The notes: a model not told the origin generated them from the letters alone. A stretch of 64,000 nucleotides of DNA from an uncultured Clostridia bacterium (GCA_944362545.1 CALVTJ010000003.1:107975-171974); one strand, 5' to 3'. Shown: positions 46,717 to 56,641, numbered from the stretch's first letter. Numbers and translations: made by a program.

Positions 46717-49212
46717 TTATTTACATTCATACAAATTCTTTCCACTTGACACAGAAACTGTCAAAGGCACGACAAAATCACAAACCGATTCCATTGTTGT
46801 TTTGAGAATTTCCTTCACTTTCTCTACTTCCTCTTTTGGGGCATCCACAATAAGTTCATCATGAATCTGCAAAATTATATGACTTTGCATCCCTTTCAAT
46901 TTTTCTGCAATTCTCACCATAGCAATTTTGATAACATCAGATGCCGTGCCTTGAAGTGGCATATTCATTGCCACACGCTCTCCAAACTTGCGCACATTGG
47001 CATTTGAAGATTTGATTTCTGGAATATGTCTTATCCTGCCAAAGTATGAACGGATATAACCGTGTTCTTTGGCAAATTCCACATTTTTGTCCATAAAAAT
47101 TTTGATTTTTGGATAACGATTAAAATAGTTATCAATATACGCTTTTGCCTTGTAGCGCGAAGTTTTGATATTTTGCGAAAGTCCAAAGTCACTTATCCCA
47201 TAAATAATGCCAAAGTTGACCGCCTTTGCATCTCGCCTTTGTGAATCTGTGACCTTGTCAACTGGCACACCAAAAATTTCACTTGCCGTCTTTGTGTGAA
47301 TGTCGATGCCATGCCTGTATGCATCTATCATGCTGTTTTCATCTGCCATGTTAGCCAAAAGTCGCAACTCAATCTGGCTGTAATCTGCTGATATAATCTG
47401 TCCATCGACATATTTTGAAATGAAAATTTTGCGTAAATTTTTACCCTCTTCATTTCGTGTTGGAATGTTTTGCATGTTCGGTTCCGAACTCGACAGACGC
47501 CCGGTCGATGTCAAAGTTTGGTTGAAAACTGTGTGAATAACAGGTCCATCATTTTTGCAAATGTTCTTGTAAACATTTATATATGTGCTGACAAGTTTGC
47601 TCAATTTTCGGTATCGAATTATCAAATCGACAATCTCATGTTGCCAGCGAATATCATCAAGAATTGCAAAACTTGTGGAATGCTTTTTGTTGTTGAAAGA
47701 GTCAAGTCCAAGTTTTTCAAACAAAATATATCCCACCTGCTTTGGTGAATTGATGTTGAAGTTTTCTCCGGCAAGTTCATAGATTTTTGAAGTCAAATCT
47801 TCAAGTTCGGTTTGATATTTTTCTCCCAATTCATCCAGCATCTTTTCATCAACCTTAAACCCTTGATTTTCCATATCAGCCAAAACTTTAACAAGCGGAA
47901 TTTCAACTTCGGCATAAATTTTGTTAACTTTCTCATCAATCATCTGCTTTTCAAGTTCATTTTTCAAATTTTGATATTCCGCCACATCCGGCGTTGGCAA
48001 TTTTGGCAAACCAGCAAACAACACATAGCGTGCAATGTCAATGTCAAAAAAGTTGCAAAGTTTTATTCCAAGTTTCCACAAAACTTTGACATCGGTTTTT
48101 GAAGAATTTGTTATTTTCAAGATGTTTTCGTTCTCAAAAATCGGCTTTAATGCCATCAAAACTTCATCCAAATCCAAAGTATTTGAAAACAAGTCAATCT
48201 CTTTTTTGATATAAAAAACATTGTCATCACCAGAAGAAAATTCCATCTTTTCAAGGTCATAACACAATGTCTTTTCAATGTTTTGTGCAAACTGCAAAAC
48301 CTGTTTCATGTTTTCAAATATGGTGCGTTTTGTCTCTTTTTTCTCGTCCTTAACATCATCTGTAAACAAATCTTTTCGATTTGTCAAACTGCGAAAATTC
48401 CATTTTTCAAAAAAATCGCGCACTTCTTGTCCAAACGGAAAATGGTATTTGCAATCATTTAAATCAAAGTGTATGTCACAATCGGTCTTGATTGTCGCCA
48501 ATGTTTTTGACATATATGCAGACTCTTTGCCAGCAATGAGTTTATCTTTTAATTTGCCCTTAACTTCTTCCACATGAGAGTAAACATCATCCAAATTTTT
48601 GTATTGCGCAAGCAATGACAATGCTGTCTTCTCTCCCACTCCAGCAACACCAGGAATATTGTCAGATGCATCGCCCATAAGAGCCTTCAAATCAATGACA
48701 CCCGCAGGTGTGATATGAAATTTTTCAAATAATGCCTTTTCATCAAACACTTCCACTTCTGTGACACCCTTTCTTGTCAGCCAGACAGTTGTGTTGTCAT
48801 CAATAAGTTGCAACAAATCTCGGTCGCCAGAAACCAAAATGTTTTCTATTCCAGAATGTTTGGCTATCGTTCCAATGATATCATCCGCTTCAATGCCAGC
48901 AAATTCAAAAACTTTAATTCCCATCATTTCAAGCATCTGCTTTATAACAGGAAATTGAGAAAGAAGGTCAGGTGGAGTTTCCTTCCTCTGACCTTTGTAA
49001 TCTTTGTAAATCTCATTTCTAAAAGTCTGCCTTGCATGGTCAAATGCCACGGCAAAATAATCCGGCCTTTGCTCAACAAAAAGTTTGACAAGCAAATTAA
49101 CAAAGCCAAACATCGCTCCAGATGGCTGTTTTTCGCGATTAGTCAAATAAGGCATCGCATAATATGCCCTGTTTGCCAAACTGTTTCCATCTACAATAAT
49201 AATCTTTTCCAC
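46717..49212 (-). CDS. polA: DNA polymerase I
   Basis: Repair and Okazaki-fragment polymerase. N-terminal 5'-3' exonuclease (about 1-290: IIVDGNSLANRAYYA, SGDRDLLQL, ALMGDASDNIPGV), a middle domain where the proofreading acidic residues are not visible (as in Bacillus enzymes), and the polymerase with SADYSQIELRLLAN, RRDAKAVNFGIIYG and QIHDELIVD. 831 residues. GTG start with AAAGG upstream. A small membrane gene and then the phage cassette lie upstream. Confidence 0.96.
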   Translation of the reverse strand: MEKIIIVDGNSLANRAYYAMPYLTNREKQPSGAMFGFVNLLVKLFVEQRPDYFAVAFDHARQTFRNEIYKDYKGQRKETPPDLLSQFPVIKQMLEMMGIKVFEFAGIEADDIIGTIAKHSGIENILVSGDRDLLQLIDDNTTVWLTRKGVTEVEVFDEKALFEKFHITPAGVIDLKALMGDASDNIPGVAGVGEKTALSLLAQYKNLDDVYSHVEEVKGKLKDKLIAGKESAYMSKTLATIKTDCDIHFDLNDCKYHFPFGQEVRDFFEKWNFRSLTNRKDLFTDDVKDEKKETKRTIFENMKQVLQFAQNIEKTLCYDLEKMEFSSGDDNVFYIKKEIDLFSNTLDLDEVLMALKPIFENENILKITNSSKTDVKVLWKLGIKLCNFFDIDIARYVLFAGLPKLPTPDVAEYQNLKNELEKQMIDEKVNKIYAEVEIPLVKVLADMENQGFKVDEKMLDELGEKYQTELEDLTSKIYELAGENFNINSPKQVGYILFEKLGLDSFNNKKHSTSFAILDDIRWQHEIVDLIIRYRKLSKLVSTYINVYKNICKNDGPVIHTVFNQTLTSTGRLSSSEPNMQNIPTRNEEGKNLRKIFISKYVDGQIISADYSQIELRLLANMADENSMIDAYRHGIDIHTKTASEIFGVPVDKVTDSQRRDAKAVNFGIIYGISDFGLSQNIKTSRYKAKAYIDNYFNRYPKIKIFMDKNVEFAKEHGYIRSYFGRIRHIPEIKSSNANVRKFGERVAMNMPLQGTASDVIKIAMVRIAEKLKGMQSHIILQIHDELIVDAPKEEVEKVKEILKTTMESVCDFVVPLTVSVSSGKNLYECK

Positions 49213-49251
49213 AGTCCAACCTTTACATAAAATTCAAACTTGGTGCTTTGA

Positions 49252-49599
49252 TTAAATTCTCAAAACTGCTCTAACCAAACTTTCTGTTCCCGCTGGGTCA
49301 TCTGCACCGCCGAAAAGATTATAGAAAAATTCAGGCGCCGCCAACACGATGATGTAAAGAACGATTGCCACAATAAGCAAAATAAAGAATACCGTTTTCA
49401 CTGGACTGCCAGCAAAGTTTACAAGAGCAAAGCAGAAAATAAGAGCCACTCCGCCAAATCTGACAATCAAATCAAAAACCTGTGTAAACCATCCCATGTC
49501 AGGATGCCAGTCGTTTGCGTCCATCACAATGTCCAATGACAAGAAAACGATGTAAACAATGGACAAAACTGACAAAATCGAATACATAACTTTTTTCAT
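49252..49599 (-). CDS. Small membrane protein, unknown
   Basis: 115 residues with three hydrophobic segments (about 5-25, 42-62, 68-92) and a short tail. AAAGGAG lies upstream. It sits between polA and the phage cassette terminator and is separated from the cassette, so I treat it as host. Not recognised. Confidence 0.65.
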   Translation of the reverse strand: MKKVMYSILSVLSIVYIVFLSLDIVMDANDWHPDMGWFTQVFDLIVRFGGVALIFCFALVNFAGSPVKTVFFILLIVAIVLYIIVLAAPEFFYNLFGGADDPAGTESLVRAVLRI

Positions 49600-49755
49600 G
49601 TGCTATCTCTCCTTTTTTGTTATACTTTAATTATCATAGCACAAAAACGACAAATTTACAAACTTTTTTCAAAATATCTTCCAACTTTACAAAATCAAGA
49701 TGTTAAACAACAACAAATTCCTAGAACTTTACATGAAAATATCTTTATAACAAAC

Positions 49756-49795
49756 AAAAAACCGCACAAGGCAGTTCAGCCTTATGCGGTTTTTT
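49756..49795. terminator. Strong bidirectional terminator ending the phage cassette
   Basis: AAAAACCGCACAAGGC pairs with GCCTTATGCGGTTTTT (one mismatch) around a 6-base loop, with T-runs both ways. It is 40 bases after the holin stop and marks the left border of the cassette. Confidence 0.9.
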
Positions 49796-49835
49796 ATTCT
49801 GTATATTTATACAATTTTATGCGTATTTATGCACA

Positions 49836-50186
49836 TTATTTTTGTTTGTTTTCATCAACATTCTCTTCATCTTTTTCTACCAATGGTTCTTCATTTTCAT
49901 TTGTTTTTGAAGAGTTTGATGTGTCAGTTTCTTTTTCAGCCTCCTGAGCATCTTCACTGCTTTCATTGTTTTCATTATCATCGTTTGATGCTCCTGTTGC
50001 CCCCTTCATCGAGACCACTCCAAGCACCATCAAAACACCAGCAACTGACATGATGACATCTTCAACAATTTGGTTTTCAATTTGAAAACCAAAAACCCTG
50101 CCAAGTGCATTCAAAAGCACAATCACAGCACCCGAAAGACTCACCCAAAAACTGTAAGACTGAAATTTTTTAAAGAAGTTCTTCAT
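49836..50186 (-). CDS. Phage holin, phi-LC3/LL-H-like
   Basis: 116 residues. Two hydrophobic segments (about 10-30 and 42-60) with the pattern FWVSLSGAVIVLLNALGRVFGFQIENQIVEDVIMSVAGVLMVLGVV typical in layout of Gram-positive phage holins, then a long acidic Asn/Glu-rich tail (about 65-116). Would form membrane holes for lysis or release. GGAG lies 9 bases before the ATG used. Starts inside the end of the BhlA gene. Confidence 0.75.
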   Translation of the reverse strand: MKNFFKKFQSYSFWVSLSGAVIVLLNALGRVFGFQIENQIVEDVIMSVAGVLMVLGVVSMKGATGASNDDNENNESSEDAQEAEKETDTSNSSKTNENEEPLVEKDEENVDENKQK

Positions 50187-50403
50187 TGTCATCAGCTCCT
50201 TTCAAATATTGTTTAATGTCGGTTATATCTTGTTTGACATCATCCAAAACTTGTAAGCGTGAAGTTAAATCCGAAATGGTTTGTTGATATTTCTCTTCTC
50301 TTTTTGAACTGTCTTTGAGTTGATACACAAACAGCCAAACAAACAAAATTGCAAACACTCCATTGCTGACAATAATGCTTATTATATCATTCCAAACATC
50401 CAT
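50170..50403 (-). CDS. BhlA/UviB-type holin-like protein
   Basis: 77 residues: one N-terminal membrane helix (about 8-28, GVFAILFVWLFVYQL) followed by a charged coiled coil (RLQVLDDVKQDITDIKQYL). This is the BhlA/UviB holin-like layout found near lysis genes and bacteriocins. AAAAGGA lies 8 bases upstream. A 129-base gap separates it from the propeller gene, the only sizeable gap in the cassette. Confidence 0.75.
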   Translation of the reverse strand: MDVWNDIISIIVSNGVFAILFVWLFVYQLKDSSKREEKYQQTISDLTSRLQVLDDVKQDITDIKQYLKGADDNEELL

Positions 50404-50532
50404 TGTCTTTGTCCTTTTGCCATTTTAACAATTTTTTCATTTTTACATAGTCCCCCATTTTATAGAAGAAAGACTTTTTGAAAAATTTGATTTTGTCACA
50501 AAAAATTATTTGTTTAAATTTTATGCAATTTT

Positions 50533-52029
50533 TCATGAAATGACATCAAAAACGATCATCGGCTTGCAAATTTTGCAACATTCGGTATTTGTTTTGAAAG
50601 AAAATTGAAACACTTTTCCGTATACACAGACAGGCAAACGCTGTTGTTTTTCACTGCCGGAAAATGAAAATGTTTTTGTTTCTTCATCTGATTTTATCTC
50701 CACCTGACAGTCATAAAGAGTTTCAAGGATAATTTCCTTCACCCTTTTGCGTTTAAATCGAAATTCTAAATCTGTCTCGAAAGATTGCCAACTTTTTTGA
50801 TTTATACCTGTAAAAATTTTTCCACTAAAATCAAGTTCACCAATGTGCTGTTTAAAGTTGTTGTAAAAGCAAGCACACAACTTGCTCATGTAAGGATTGT
50901 CAATTGCCAGCAATTTTCTTATGTCAACACCACGCAAAACATTTAGGTCAAAAGTTTCAATGTCAACCTCAAACAAAACATTGTTGACATGGCTTGCACT
51001 TTCACATCCAATGCTTGCACCATCATCAAAGTGACATTTCGTGGCAAAATAATATTTTCCATTAAGGCACGCCGAAGAGCAATTTGTGTTGTCGCAATTT
51101 TTGAAGTATTTATCAAGATTTACCGCCACCTTGTTTACACTTGTGCCATTGAAAGAATAAAGTCCATCGCGTGTCACAAAAAAGATTTTATCTCCGCAAA
51201 CGCAAACGGAGTTCTCAAAAATTTTTGATGAAGAAGTGTAGAGATGTGTAAATGAAAAATCATCTTTGTTTGTGTAAATTGAAAGTTTGGTTATACCATT
51301 TTCTCTGAATAAATATACATAATCATTAAACCCAACAAGTTTGGTAAAAGCACCACGATTGTCCAAAAATTCCACCGTTGAGTTTTCCTCATCTGACCAT
51401 TTGGTTAAGTCCAAATTTTTGGTGTAGATGAGAGTGTTTCGGTTTGTGTTTGTGATTCCAAAGAAATTATCATAGTGCACAACACTTGAAATAAGTGGTG
51501 GCACTTCTTCGCAGAATTTGTCTTGATAAGCAGCAAGAAAAAGCATTCCACCTTCAGTGAAAAAGAGTGTGCAGTCGGTGTTTTCAATGCGATAAGAACA
51601 CTGATAAATTGGCGGATAATCAAGATAACTGTATCTTTCATAGACAAAGCCGTTGTCTTCATCAATAAGTGTTATCCCCCAAATTACATAATTTGAATCC
51701 ATCATAAGCAAATTGTAAATATATGTTTCATAGTCGGTGTTATACCACCTATCGGACCAAATGTTTGTGATTTCATCAATCTTTTCGCCAAAGTTAAAGC
51801 CATGAAGGGTTTCAAGGTCGCTTGTCGAAGCTGGCACTTGCAAATCATGAAAGCCCAGCCCCGTTTTCAGCGCCCCATCACTGATAGAAAGATTGTAAAA
51901 TTGTTTACATTCATTTGGTTTCGAAATCAAATCATCTTGATTTGACACAACACCATTTGCAAAGATAGAAAACACAACATCCTTTTCTTCCGTCTTTTTA
52001 TGCTTTTTTATGTTTTTATAAAAAATCAA
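50533..52029 (-). CDS. gp10-like tail hub / DNA-plug beta-propeller protein
   Basis: About 498 residues, mostly short beta-strand repeats with aromatic turns (LIYTKNLDLTKWSD, KIFFVTRDGLYSFNG, GKYYFATKCHF), like a beta-propeller. Size, position after the gp4-like adaptor and repeat style match P22 gp10, which plugs the portal after packaging. Rich in Cys in the second half (CVCGD, NCDNTNCSSAC). The chosen TTG overlaps the adaptor stop (TTGA) with AAGGAG upstream. Identity is by layout, so moderate. Confidence 0.6.
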   Translation of the reverse strand: MIFYKNIKKHKKTEEKDVVFSIFANGVVSNQDDLISKPNECKQFYNLSISDGALKTGLGFHDLQVPASTSDLETLHGFNFGEKIDEITNIWSDRWYNTDYETYIYNLLMMDSNYVIWGITLIDEDNGFVYERYSYLDYPPIYQCSYRIENTDCTLFFTEGGMLFLAAYQDKFCEEVPPLISSVVHYDNFFGITNTNRNTLIYTKNLDLTKWSDEENSTVEFLDNRGAFTKLVGFNDYVYLFRENGITKLSIYTNKDDFSFTHLYTSSSKIFENSVCVCGDKIFFVTRDGLYSFNGTSVNKVAVNLDKYFKNCDNTNCSSACLNGKYYFATKCHFDDGASIGCESASHVNNVLFEVDIETFDLNVLRGVDIRKLLAIDNPYMSKLCACFYNNFKQHIGELDFSGKIFTGINQKSWQSFETDLEFRFKRKRVKEIILETLYDCQVEIKSDEETKTFSFSGSEKQQRLPVCVYGKVFQFSFKTNTECCKICKPMIVFDVIS

Positions 52030-52589
52030 AGCCAACTCCTTTTCGGCAAAATATGTTCACCACGCTTTCTGCTCAAAACGAACAAACTCTGCTTAAAGCG
52101 TTCTTCCCAAATGTCAGCATCATCACTTAGCCCATCAATCAACAAAAATTCACTTGCCACGCCATAGGCATAAACTCTGGCACTCAATCCATTCAAGACT
52201 TCCACTTCATCATTCAAAGTTTTGTCTTGTGGAAGATAACTGTAGGTCACATTTTTTGCATGTCCAAAAACTTCCACAAAATCCGGAAAGAGTTTAAACT
52301 TCAAATTCATGCCAAAGCGGTTTTTGATTTCGTAGATGTTTATCACGGTTTTGGAAAGTTGTGAAAAATTTAGAATGCTGTCGTTGATATCAACTTCTTC
52401 TTTGGTTAAAAACGGCAAATAGTCACTTGCAATCTCTTGATTTACAAGATTGAAACACCTAACCATGCTGTCAACCTTCTCTTGTTCTCGCTCTGTTAAT
52501 TCTCCTTGCGGTGAAGCATCGAATTTTGACAAAATCTCTCTTTCTCCAACAAATTCACAAACCAATTTGATTATATCTTTAACTATCAT
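52026..52589 (-). CDS. gp4-like head-tail adaptor
   Basis: About 187 residues. N-terminal helical segment MIVKDIIKLVCEFVGEREIL, then acidic helices and a short beta part (FPDFVEVFGHAKNVTYSYLP), typical in order and size for the adaptor that docks on a portal (P22 gp4 has 166 residues). AAGGAG lies 6 bases before this ATG. Overlaps the preceding gene by 11 bases. Confidence 0.6.
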   Translation of the reverse strand: MIVKDIIKLVCEFVGEREILSKFDASPQGELTEREQEKVDSMVRCFNLVNQEIASDYLPFLTKEEVDINDSILNFSQLSKTVINIYEIKNRFGMNLKFKLFPDFVEVFGHAKNVTYSYLPQDKTLNDEVEVLNGLSARVYAYGVASEFLLIDGLSDDADIWEERFKQSLFVLSRKRGEHILPKRSWL

Positions 52590-52896
52590 ACAATTTCTCC
52601 TTAAAGTCATCCAAAACTTCTTTGATTTTCTTCTTTTCAAGTTTTGCATTTTCTCGTTCCATTTCTTCAAACAGTTTGTCACTATTCTGCACCCTGGTTT
52701 TTAAGGTTAACAAATAAGCACGCTCATCAAGTTGTGAAAACGGAAAAGTTAGGCAATAAGAATATCTTTGTGCACGATTATGCAGTTCAAATTTCTGTTT
52801 TTTCGGATTGAAAACGACAAAATAATCTTTGTCAATTGCCTTTATTCGCTTGATTATGTCAAGACAATCACTTTCAATTTCAAATGACTTTTTCAT
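52579..52896 (-). CDS. Conserved small phage protein, unknown
   Basis: About 105 residues. The middle VFNPKKQKFELHNRAQRYSYCLTFPF is seen in small proteins between coat and adaptor genes of Clostridia phages (from memory), and the C-terminal half is a charged helix (EEMERENAKLEKKKIKEV). Role unknown. AAAGGA lies upstream of the ATG used. Confidence 0.6.
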   Translation of the reverse strand: MKKSFEIESDCLDIIKRIKAIDKDYFVVFNPKKQKFELHNRAQRYSYCLTFPFSQLDERAYLLTLKTRVQNSDKLFEEMERENAKLEKKKIKEVLDDFKEKLYDS

Positions 52897-52923
52897 AGAG
52901 TTTTCCTTTTGGTATTCCAAAAA

Positions 52924-54096
52924 TTAGTCGCCTGAAGGCACTGTTGTTGGAATGTTTTTGCAATAAGCCACACCAGATGGTTTTTGGCAAATAAGTTCTG
53001 TGTATTTTACAAGTGTTGCACTGTAAGAAGCATAGTTTGGATTTTGTTTAAGCACTCTGCCTGCTTCATCTTCCAACCACTTCCAATCACCAAGTTCATA
53101 GAACACAAAATCATCCGTGTTCAAGAAATAGCACTCGCCACTTGCAAGATGATTTGTTGGAACAAGCGGAATTCCAAAGTGTGTTATCACTCTTGTTCCA
53201 TCTTCAAGAGTTGCGTATTCCACATTTTTGCTGTAAAGTGTCATATATTTGTGATACAAACGCTTCAAATCATATGAGCAGTTGATGAAGTTTACATCTG
53301 TGCCTGATTTCTCAAGGTCATCAATAATTTTTTGCACATACTCTTCATCAAATGCATCGGTTGATGTTCCAGTGTATGTCTTGGCATTCATCACAGGATA
53401 ATCCTTTCTTGTCACTCCATAGAGTGTTGCATTTGACACAATGCCTTTAAGTCCAATAATTTCGTTGTTCATTGAAGCATGAAGGTAAACCTTAAATCCT
53501 GTTGCTGGAGTGATAAGATCCGACAATGTCCAATCTATTACTCCTGTTGTCTTGTCTACATTTTTGACATATATGCTGGTTTGCTTGACAATTCCCTCAG
53601 CATCATAAAGGTCAACATACATTCCTGGAACAATTGCTTCGGTGTTGTCAACTGTCACAGTTTCACCGGATACGGTCAGAGTTGCAAGGCAACCCGTTCC
53701 ATCACCATAAATCATGCGTGAAAGATTGAAGATGCTGGCGTGAAGCAAACTGTCCATTCCATCCTGCAAAAGATTTACAAACGAATTTACATCGCTTGAA
53801 GAACATCTGACAGCCTTGTCACTGATTTCAAATCTTCCATAAAGGTTTTTGAGTGGTGCAACAAATGACAAATATGGTGTATCTCTTCCAACAGGAAGTT
53901 CGCTAGTTTCTTCTCCTGCCATAATTCCGCCATTGATGCCGATTGGTGCAACAACTCTAATTTCTTTTCCTACAATGTTTCTTGTGCTTCTTCTAATTTT
54001 GCTGAAAAGCGGATTTGTTTTGGTGTTTATCTGGTCGGCAATAACGCCAAGATAGACATCTTTAAGCACATTTTCCGCACTTGCTAATGTTATCAT
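52924..54096 (-). CDS. Major capsid (coat) protein, HK97-fold
   Basis: 390 residues. N-terminal arm with MITLASAENVLKDVYLGVIADQIN, then YLSFVAPLKNLYGRFEISDKAVRCS and a GDGTG loop, an inserted beta domain (about 140-210), and a C-terminal P-domain-like half with the HFGIPLVPTNHL motif. This matches podo- and siphovirus coats of the HK97 fold with an extra insertion. AAAGGAG upstream; follows the scaffold gene. Confidence 0.8.
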   Translation of the reverse strand: MITLASAENVLKDVYLGVIADQINTKTNPLFSKIRRSTRNIVGKEIRVVAPIGINGGIMAGEETSELPVGRDTPYLSFVAPLKNLYGRFEISDKAVRCSSSDVNSFVNLLQDGMDSLLHASIFNLSRMIYGDGTGCLATLTVSGETVTVDNTEAIVPGMYVDLYDAEGIVKQTSIYVKNVDKTTGVIDWTLSDLITPATGFKVYLHASMNNEIIGLKGIVSNATLYGVTRKDYPVMNAKTYTGTSTDAFDEEYVQKIIDDLEKSGTDVNFINCSYDLKRLYHKYMTLYSKNVEYATLEDGTRVITHFGIPLVPTNHLASGECYFLNTDDFVFYELGDWKWLEDEAGRVLKQNPNYASYSATLVKYTELICQKPSGVAYCKNIPTTVPSGD

Positions 54097-54111
54097 TTTT
54101 TCTCCTTTTGT

Positions 54112-54777
54112 TTATGAAAGCAAGTCAAGAACAATCTTTTTTGCTTGTTCAAAACTATCTGGTTTTGGGGTAACCGGTTTGGTCACCCTTTCACCAGAGT
54201 TTGAGGACATCACAATTGGAGTTTTCTGTTCTTGAAGTTGTTTCATATAATCTTCGATTATCAAATTTTTCAAATCTTTGTCTTTCAAAATCATATCTTT
54301 GACAAGAGGTTCTTTGGCTCGGTTTGGTGATGAAAGTTTTTCAAACAACATCTGCGACCAAACTTTGTCAAAACAATTCTCATCATTTTTAAGACTTTCG
54401 TTTTGATTTATGCGGGATTTGAGTTCTTCCGCATACAAAACCGCCTCCTGATTTTTTGAAAGGAACGCCTTCAACTTGTCATCAAAACTTGTGTCCGATG
54501 GTGCTGATTGCGTTTTTTCTTTCTCCATTTCAGCAAGTCTTTGGCTTTTGCGTGTGAATTCTGCTTGAAGATTTTGATAAGCAGTCACAAGGTCATCTAC
54601 ACTTTTAAATTTTCCTGCGGGAACGCCCCTTTCTGCTTCACCTTTGCTCTTGTCATCACCCTCTTGCAAAATTTCATTTGAGGAGCCATTCACATTCTCT
54701 TCCGCCTGTGGCATAACGCTGTCAATGGTCGAGTTAATGTTTTGTGGTTGTTCCTCATGTCTTATGTTTTCTTCCAT
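54112..54777 (-). CDS. Capsid scaffolding protein
   Basis: About 221 residues, highly charged and helical. Contains GKFKSVDDLVTAYQNLQAEFTRKSQRLAE, typical in phage scaffolds, and a basic, helix-rich C-terminus that usually binds coat. Position between portal and coat is standard. AAAGGAG before ATG; starts right after the portal stop. Confidence 0.8.
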   Translation of the reverse strand: MEENIRHEEQPQNINSTIDSVMPQAEENVNGSSNEILQEGDDKSKGEAERGVPAGKFKSVDDLVTAYQNLQAEFTRKSQRLAEMEKEKTQSAPSDTSFDDKLKAFLSKNQEAVLYAEELKSRINQNESLKNDENCFDKVWSQMLFEKLSSPNRAKEPLVKDMILKDKDLKNLIIEDYMKQLQEQKTPIVMSSNSGERVTKPVTPKPDSFEQAKKIVLDLLS

Positions 54778-54778
54778 G

Positions 54779-56641
54779 TTATTCTCCTTTCTGTTCCACC
54801 TTTTCAAGTGCATCTTTGTGCGCTCTTATGTGTTGCAAAAAGATATTTTCAACCTTTTTATCAACATCCTTTGAATAAATTACTTTGAGCATATATGCTA
54901 TGTGTTGGTTGATGTGCAATGAGTGGTCATCAATCTCTTTGACTTCCACCATATCACAACTTGCCATTTTGGCATTTTCGCTGTCGGCATTTTTGATGTG
55001 CAAATCACTCAAATCCACCGAATAATCCCAAATACCAAAACCAAGATTTTCCATAATTTTGGACTTCATAGATTTTGAAATTTTTCCATCTTCATCTGCA
55101 AGCAGTCCTTTGTCCAAAAGTGTGAAAATCATCTGTCTGCGTTGTGAGAGTGTGTCATTGCTTTCATTGTCAGTGTCAAACTGAACATCATCGCTTGAAA
55201 TGTCACTACCCTTAAAATAAAAAGTATCAAGCTCACCATTTGTCCCAACAATCTTTTCAATGCGCGGAAATGTAGCAAACTGTCTGTAAAGTCTCAAGAT
55301 ATGCTTTGCAATGCTTTTGATGGCTTCTTTTATGCTGTCAGTGGTAAACACAAGTCGTGTTTCATTTTCATCAATGATTAGTTCCAGTGTCACACCACTC
55401 AAACTCGATGAAAGGTTTTCCATGTTTCCAAGCACACTTGTTCCGCTCAAAGTGGAAAACTCATCAAGCAGTTTGTCCTCTTCTTTTTCAAAATCGGTTG
55501 GCAACTGTTCTCCATCCAAAAATTGTGGTGCATTTGAGCCCTGTCTGTAAACCAAAATTTTACCTGGAGCAAGTCCTTCTTCTTCCAAGTTGTCAATGTC
55601 AACACTGCCATCTTCGACTGCAAGAACCCCCATGGTCAAGCGATTGAGATATTCCTGTTTTCGATTTTTGACCGCATTGTAAGCCCTTTGGATTGGTATC
55701 AAACGATTTATCATGCTGACTCCCCAAAAAGAACCGAGTTGACTGCTACAAATCTGTCTTATAAAAGGAAATTCTCTCTTGCCATCTACACCATTGACAT
55801 AAGGCATTTGCCCATCATACACCAATGTATCACCAGCAATAATAATCAATCTTCCATCTGGATATTCAGCATTTGGTCTTACATACTTTTCCAAAACAAT
55901 GGCGCTGTTTTTTCTCACTGTTTCAATCAAACTTGAAGAATATCCGCCATAGCCAAGTCCACCAAGCGATGAAGTCACACCATCAAGTGAGTAGACATTG
56001 ATGTCTTTGCCTTCAACATCCACACCATACATCTGTTTGATTTGCTCGATTGTGTAGGCTCTGGCATGAATTATACTTTGGCACTCCTGCAAACTCTCAT
56101 GTGTCGAAGAATCTGGATAAATCTCAAATGGTGAACATACCGAGATTTCCACTTCTCCTGTTTTGATTTTGCTTCCATCATCTTCAAGGGCCACCACCTG
56201 ACCAAGATTGGAGTTCCATGAGATTTTATAAAAACTCGTTCCGCAAATTTCACTCCACTTTGTTGCTTGGTTAATTTTTTCCGATAGATTCATTCGATTT
56301 GAAACAGAATCCAAAATTTTCTTTCCAACTTTTGCCGTGTAAATATCCTGTTCATCATCTGTTGCTGGCACAATCTGCATTTTTGGCTTAACCTTTGAAA
56401 GTTTTGAAAGCCTTATGTCAATGAGCGGTGCAATATGGTTGAACACTTCTCTTTCCTGCCAAAAGAATTGCTTGTCCACCTCTCTAACAAAACCGCCATA
56501 TCCAATATCACAATATTGGTTGCCCATGTAAAAATTCATGTTCAGTTGCCATTGGCTATCAAAACTCTTTCTCTCTCTAACTCTGTTTTCAAAGTCATCA
56601 AGTGTTTCTTTGACCAGAGTGTCAATCTTCTTTTCTCTCAT
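54779..56641 (-). CDS. Podovirus-type portal protein
   Basis: 620 residues. N-terminal helix region with FYMGNQYCDIGYGG, HIAPLIDIRLSKLSKVKPKMQIVPA, EICGTSFYKISWNSN and a stem-like middle, similar to P22-type or crAss-like portals rather than short SPP1 types. Twelve copies would form the ring for DNA entry and exit. The frame is fully intact; AAGGAGCG lies upstream. Confidence 0.8.
   Translation of the reverse strand: MREKKIDTLVKETLDDFENRVRERKSFDSQWQLNMNFYMGNQYCDIGYGGFVREVDKQFFWQEREVFNHIAPLIDIRLSKLSKVKPKMQIVPATDDEQDIYTAKVGKKILDSVSNRMNLSEKINQATKWSEICGTSFYKISWNSNLGQVVALEDDGSKIKTGEVEISVCSPFEIYPDSSTHESLQECQSIIHARAYTIEQIKQMYGVDVEGKDINVYSLDGVTSSLGGLGYGGYSSSLIETVRKNSAIVLEKYVRPNAEYPDGRLIIIAGDTLVYDGQMPYVNGVDGKREFPFIRQICSSQLGSFWGVSMINRLIPIQRAYNAVKNRKQEYLNRLTMGVLAVEDGSVDIDNLEEEGLAPGKILVYRQGSNAPQFLDGEQLPTDFEKEEDKLLDEFSTLSGTSVLGNMENLSSSLSGVTLELIIDENETRLVFTTDSIKEAIKSIAKHILRLYRQFATFPRIEKIVGTNGELDTFYFKGSDISSDDVQFDTDNESNDTLSQRRQMIFTLLDKGLLADEDGKISKSMKSKIMENLGFGIWDYSVDLSDLHIKNADSENAKMASCDMVEVKEIDDHSLHINQHIAYMLKVIYSKDVDKKVENIFLQHIRAHKDALEKVEQKGE

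Noticed and set aside
49252-49599. Part of the phage cassette
   Set aside because: It lies beyond a strong terminator, 157 bases past the capsid transcript's end, and shows no phage feature.
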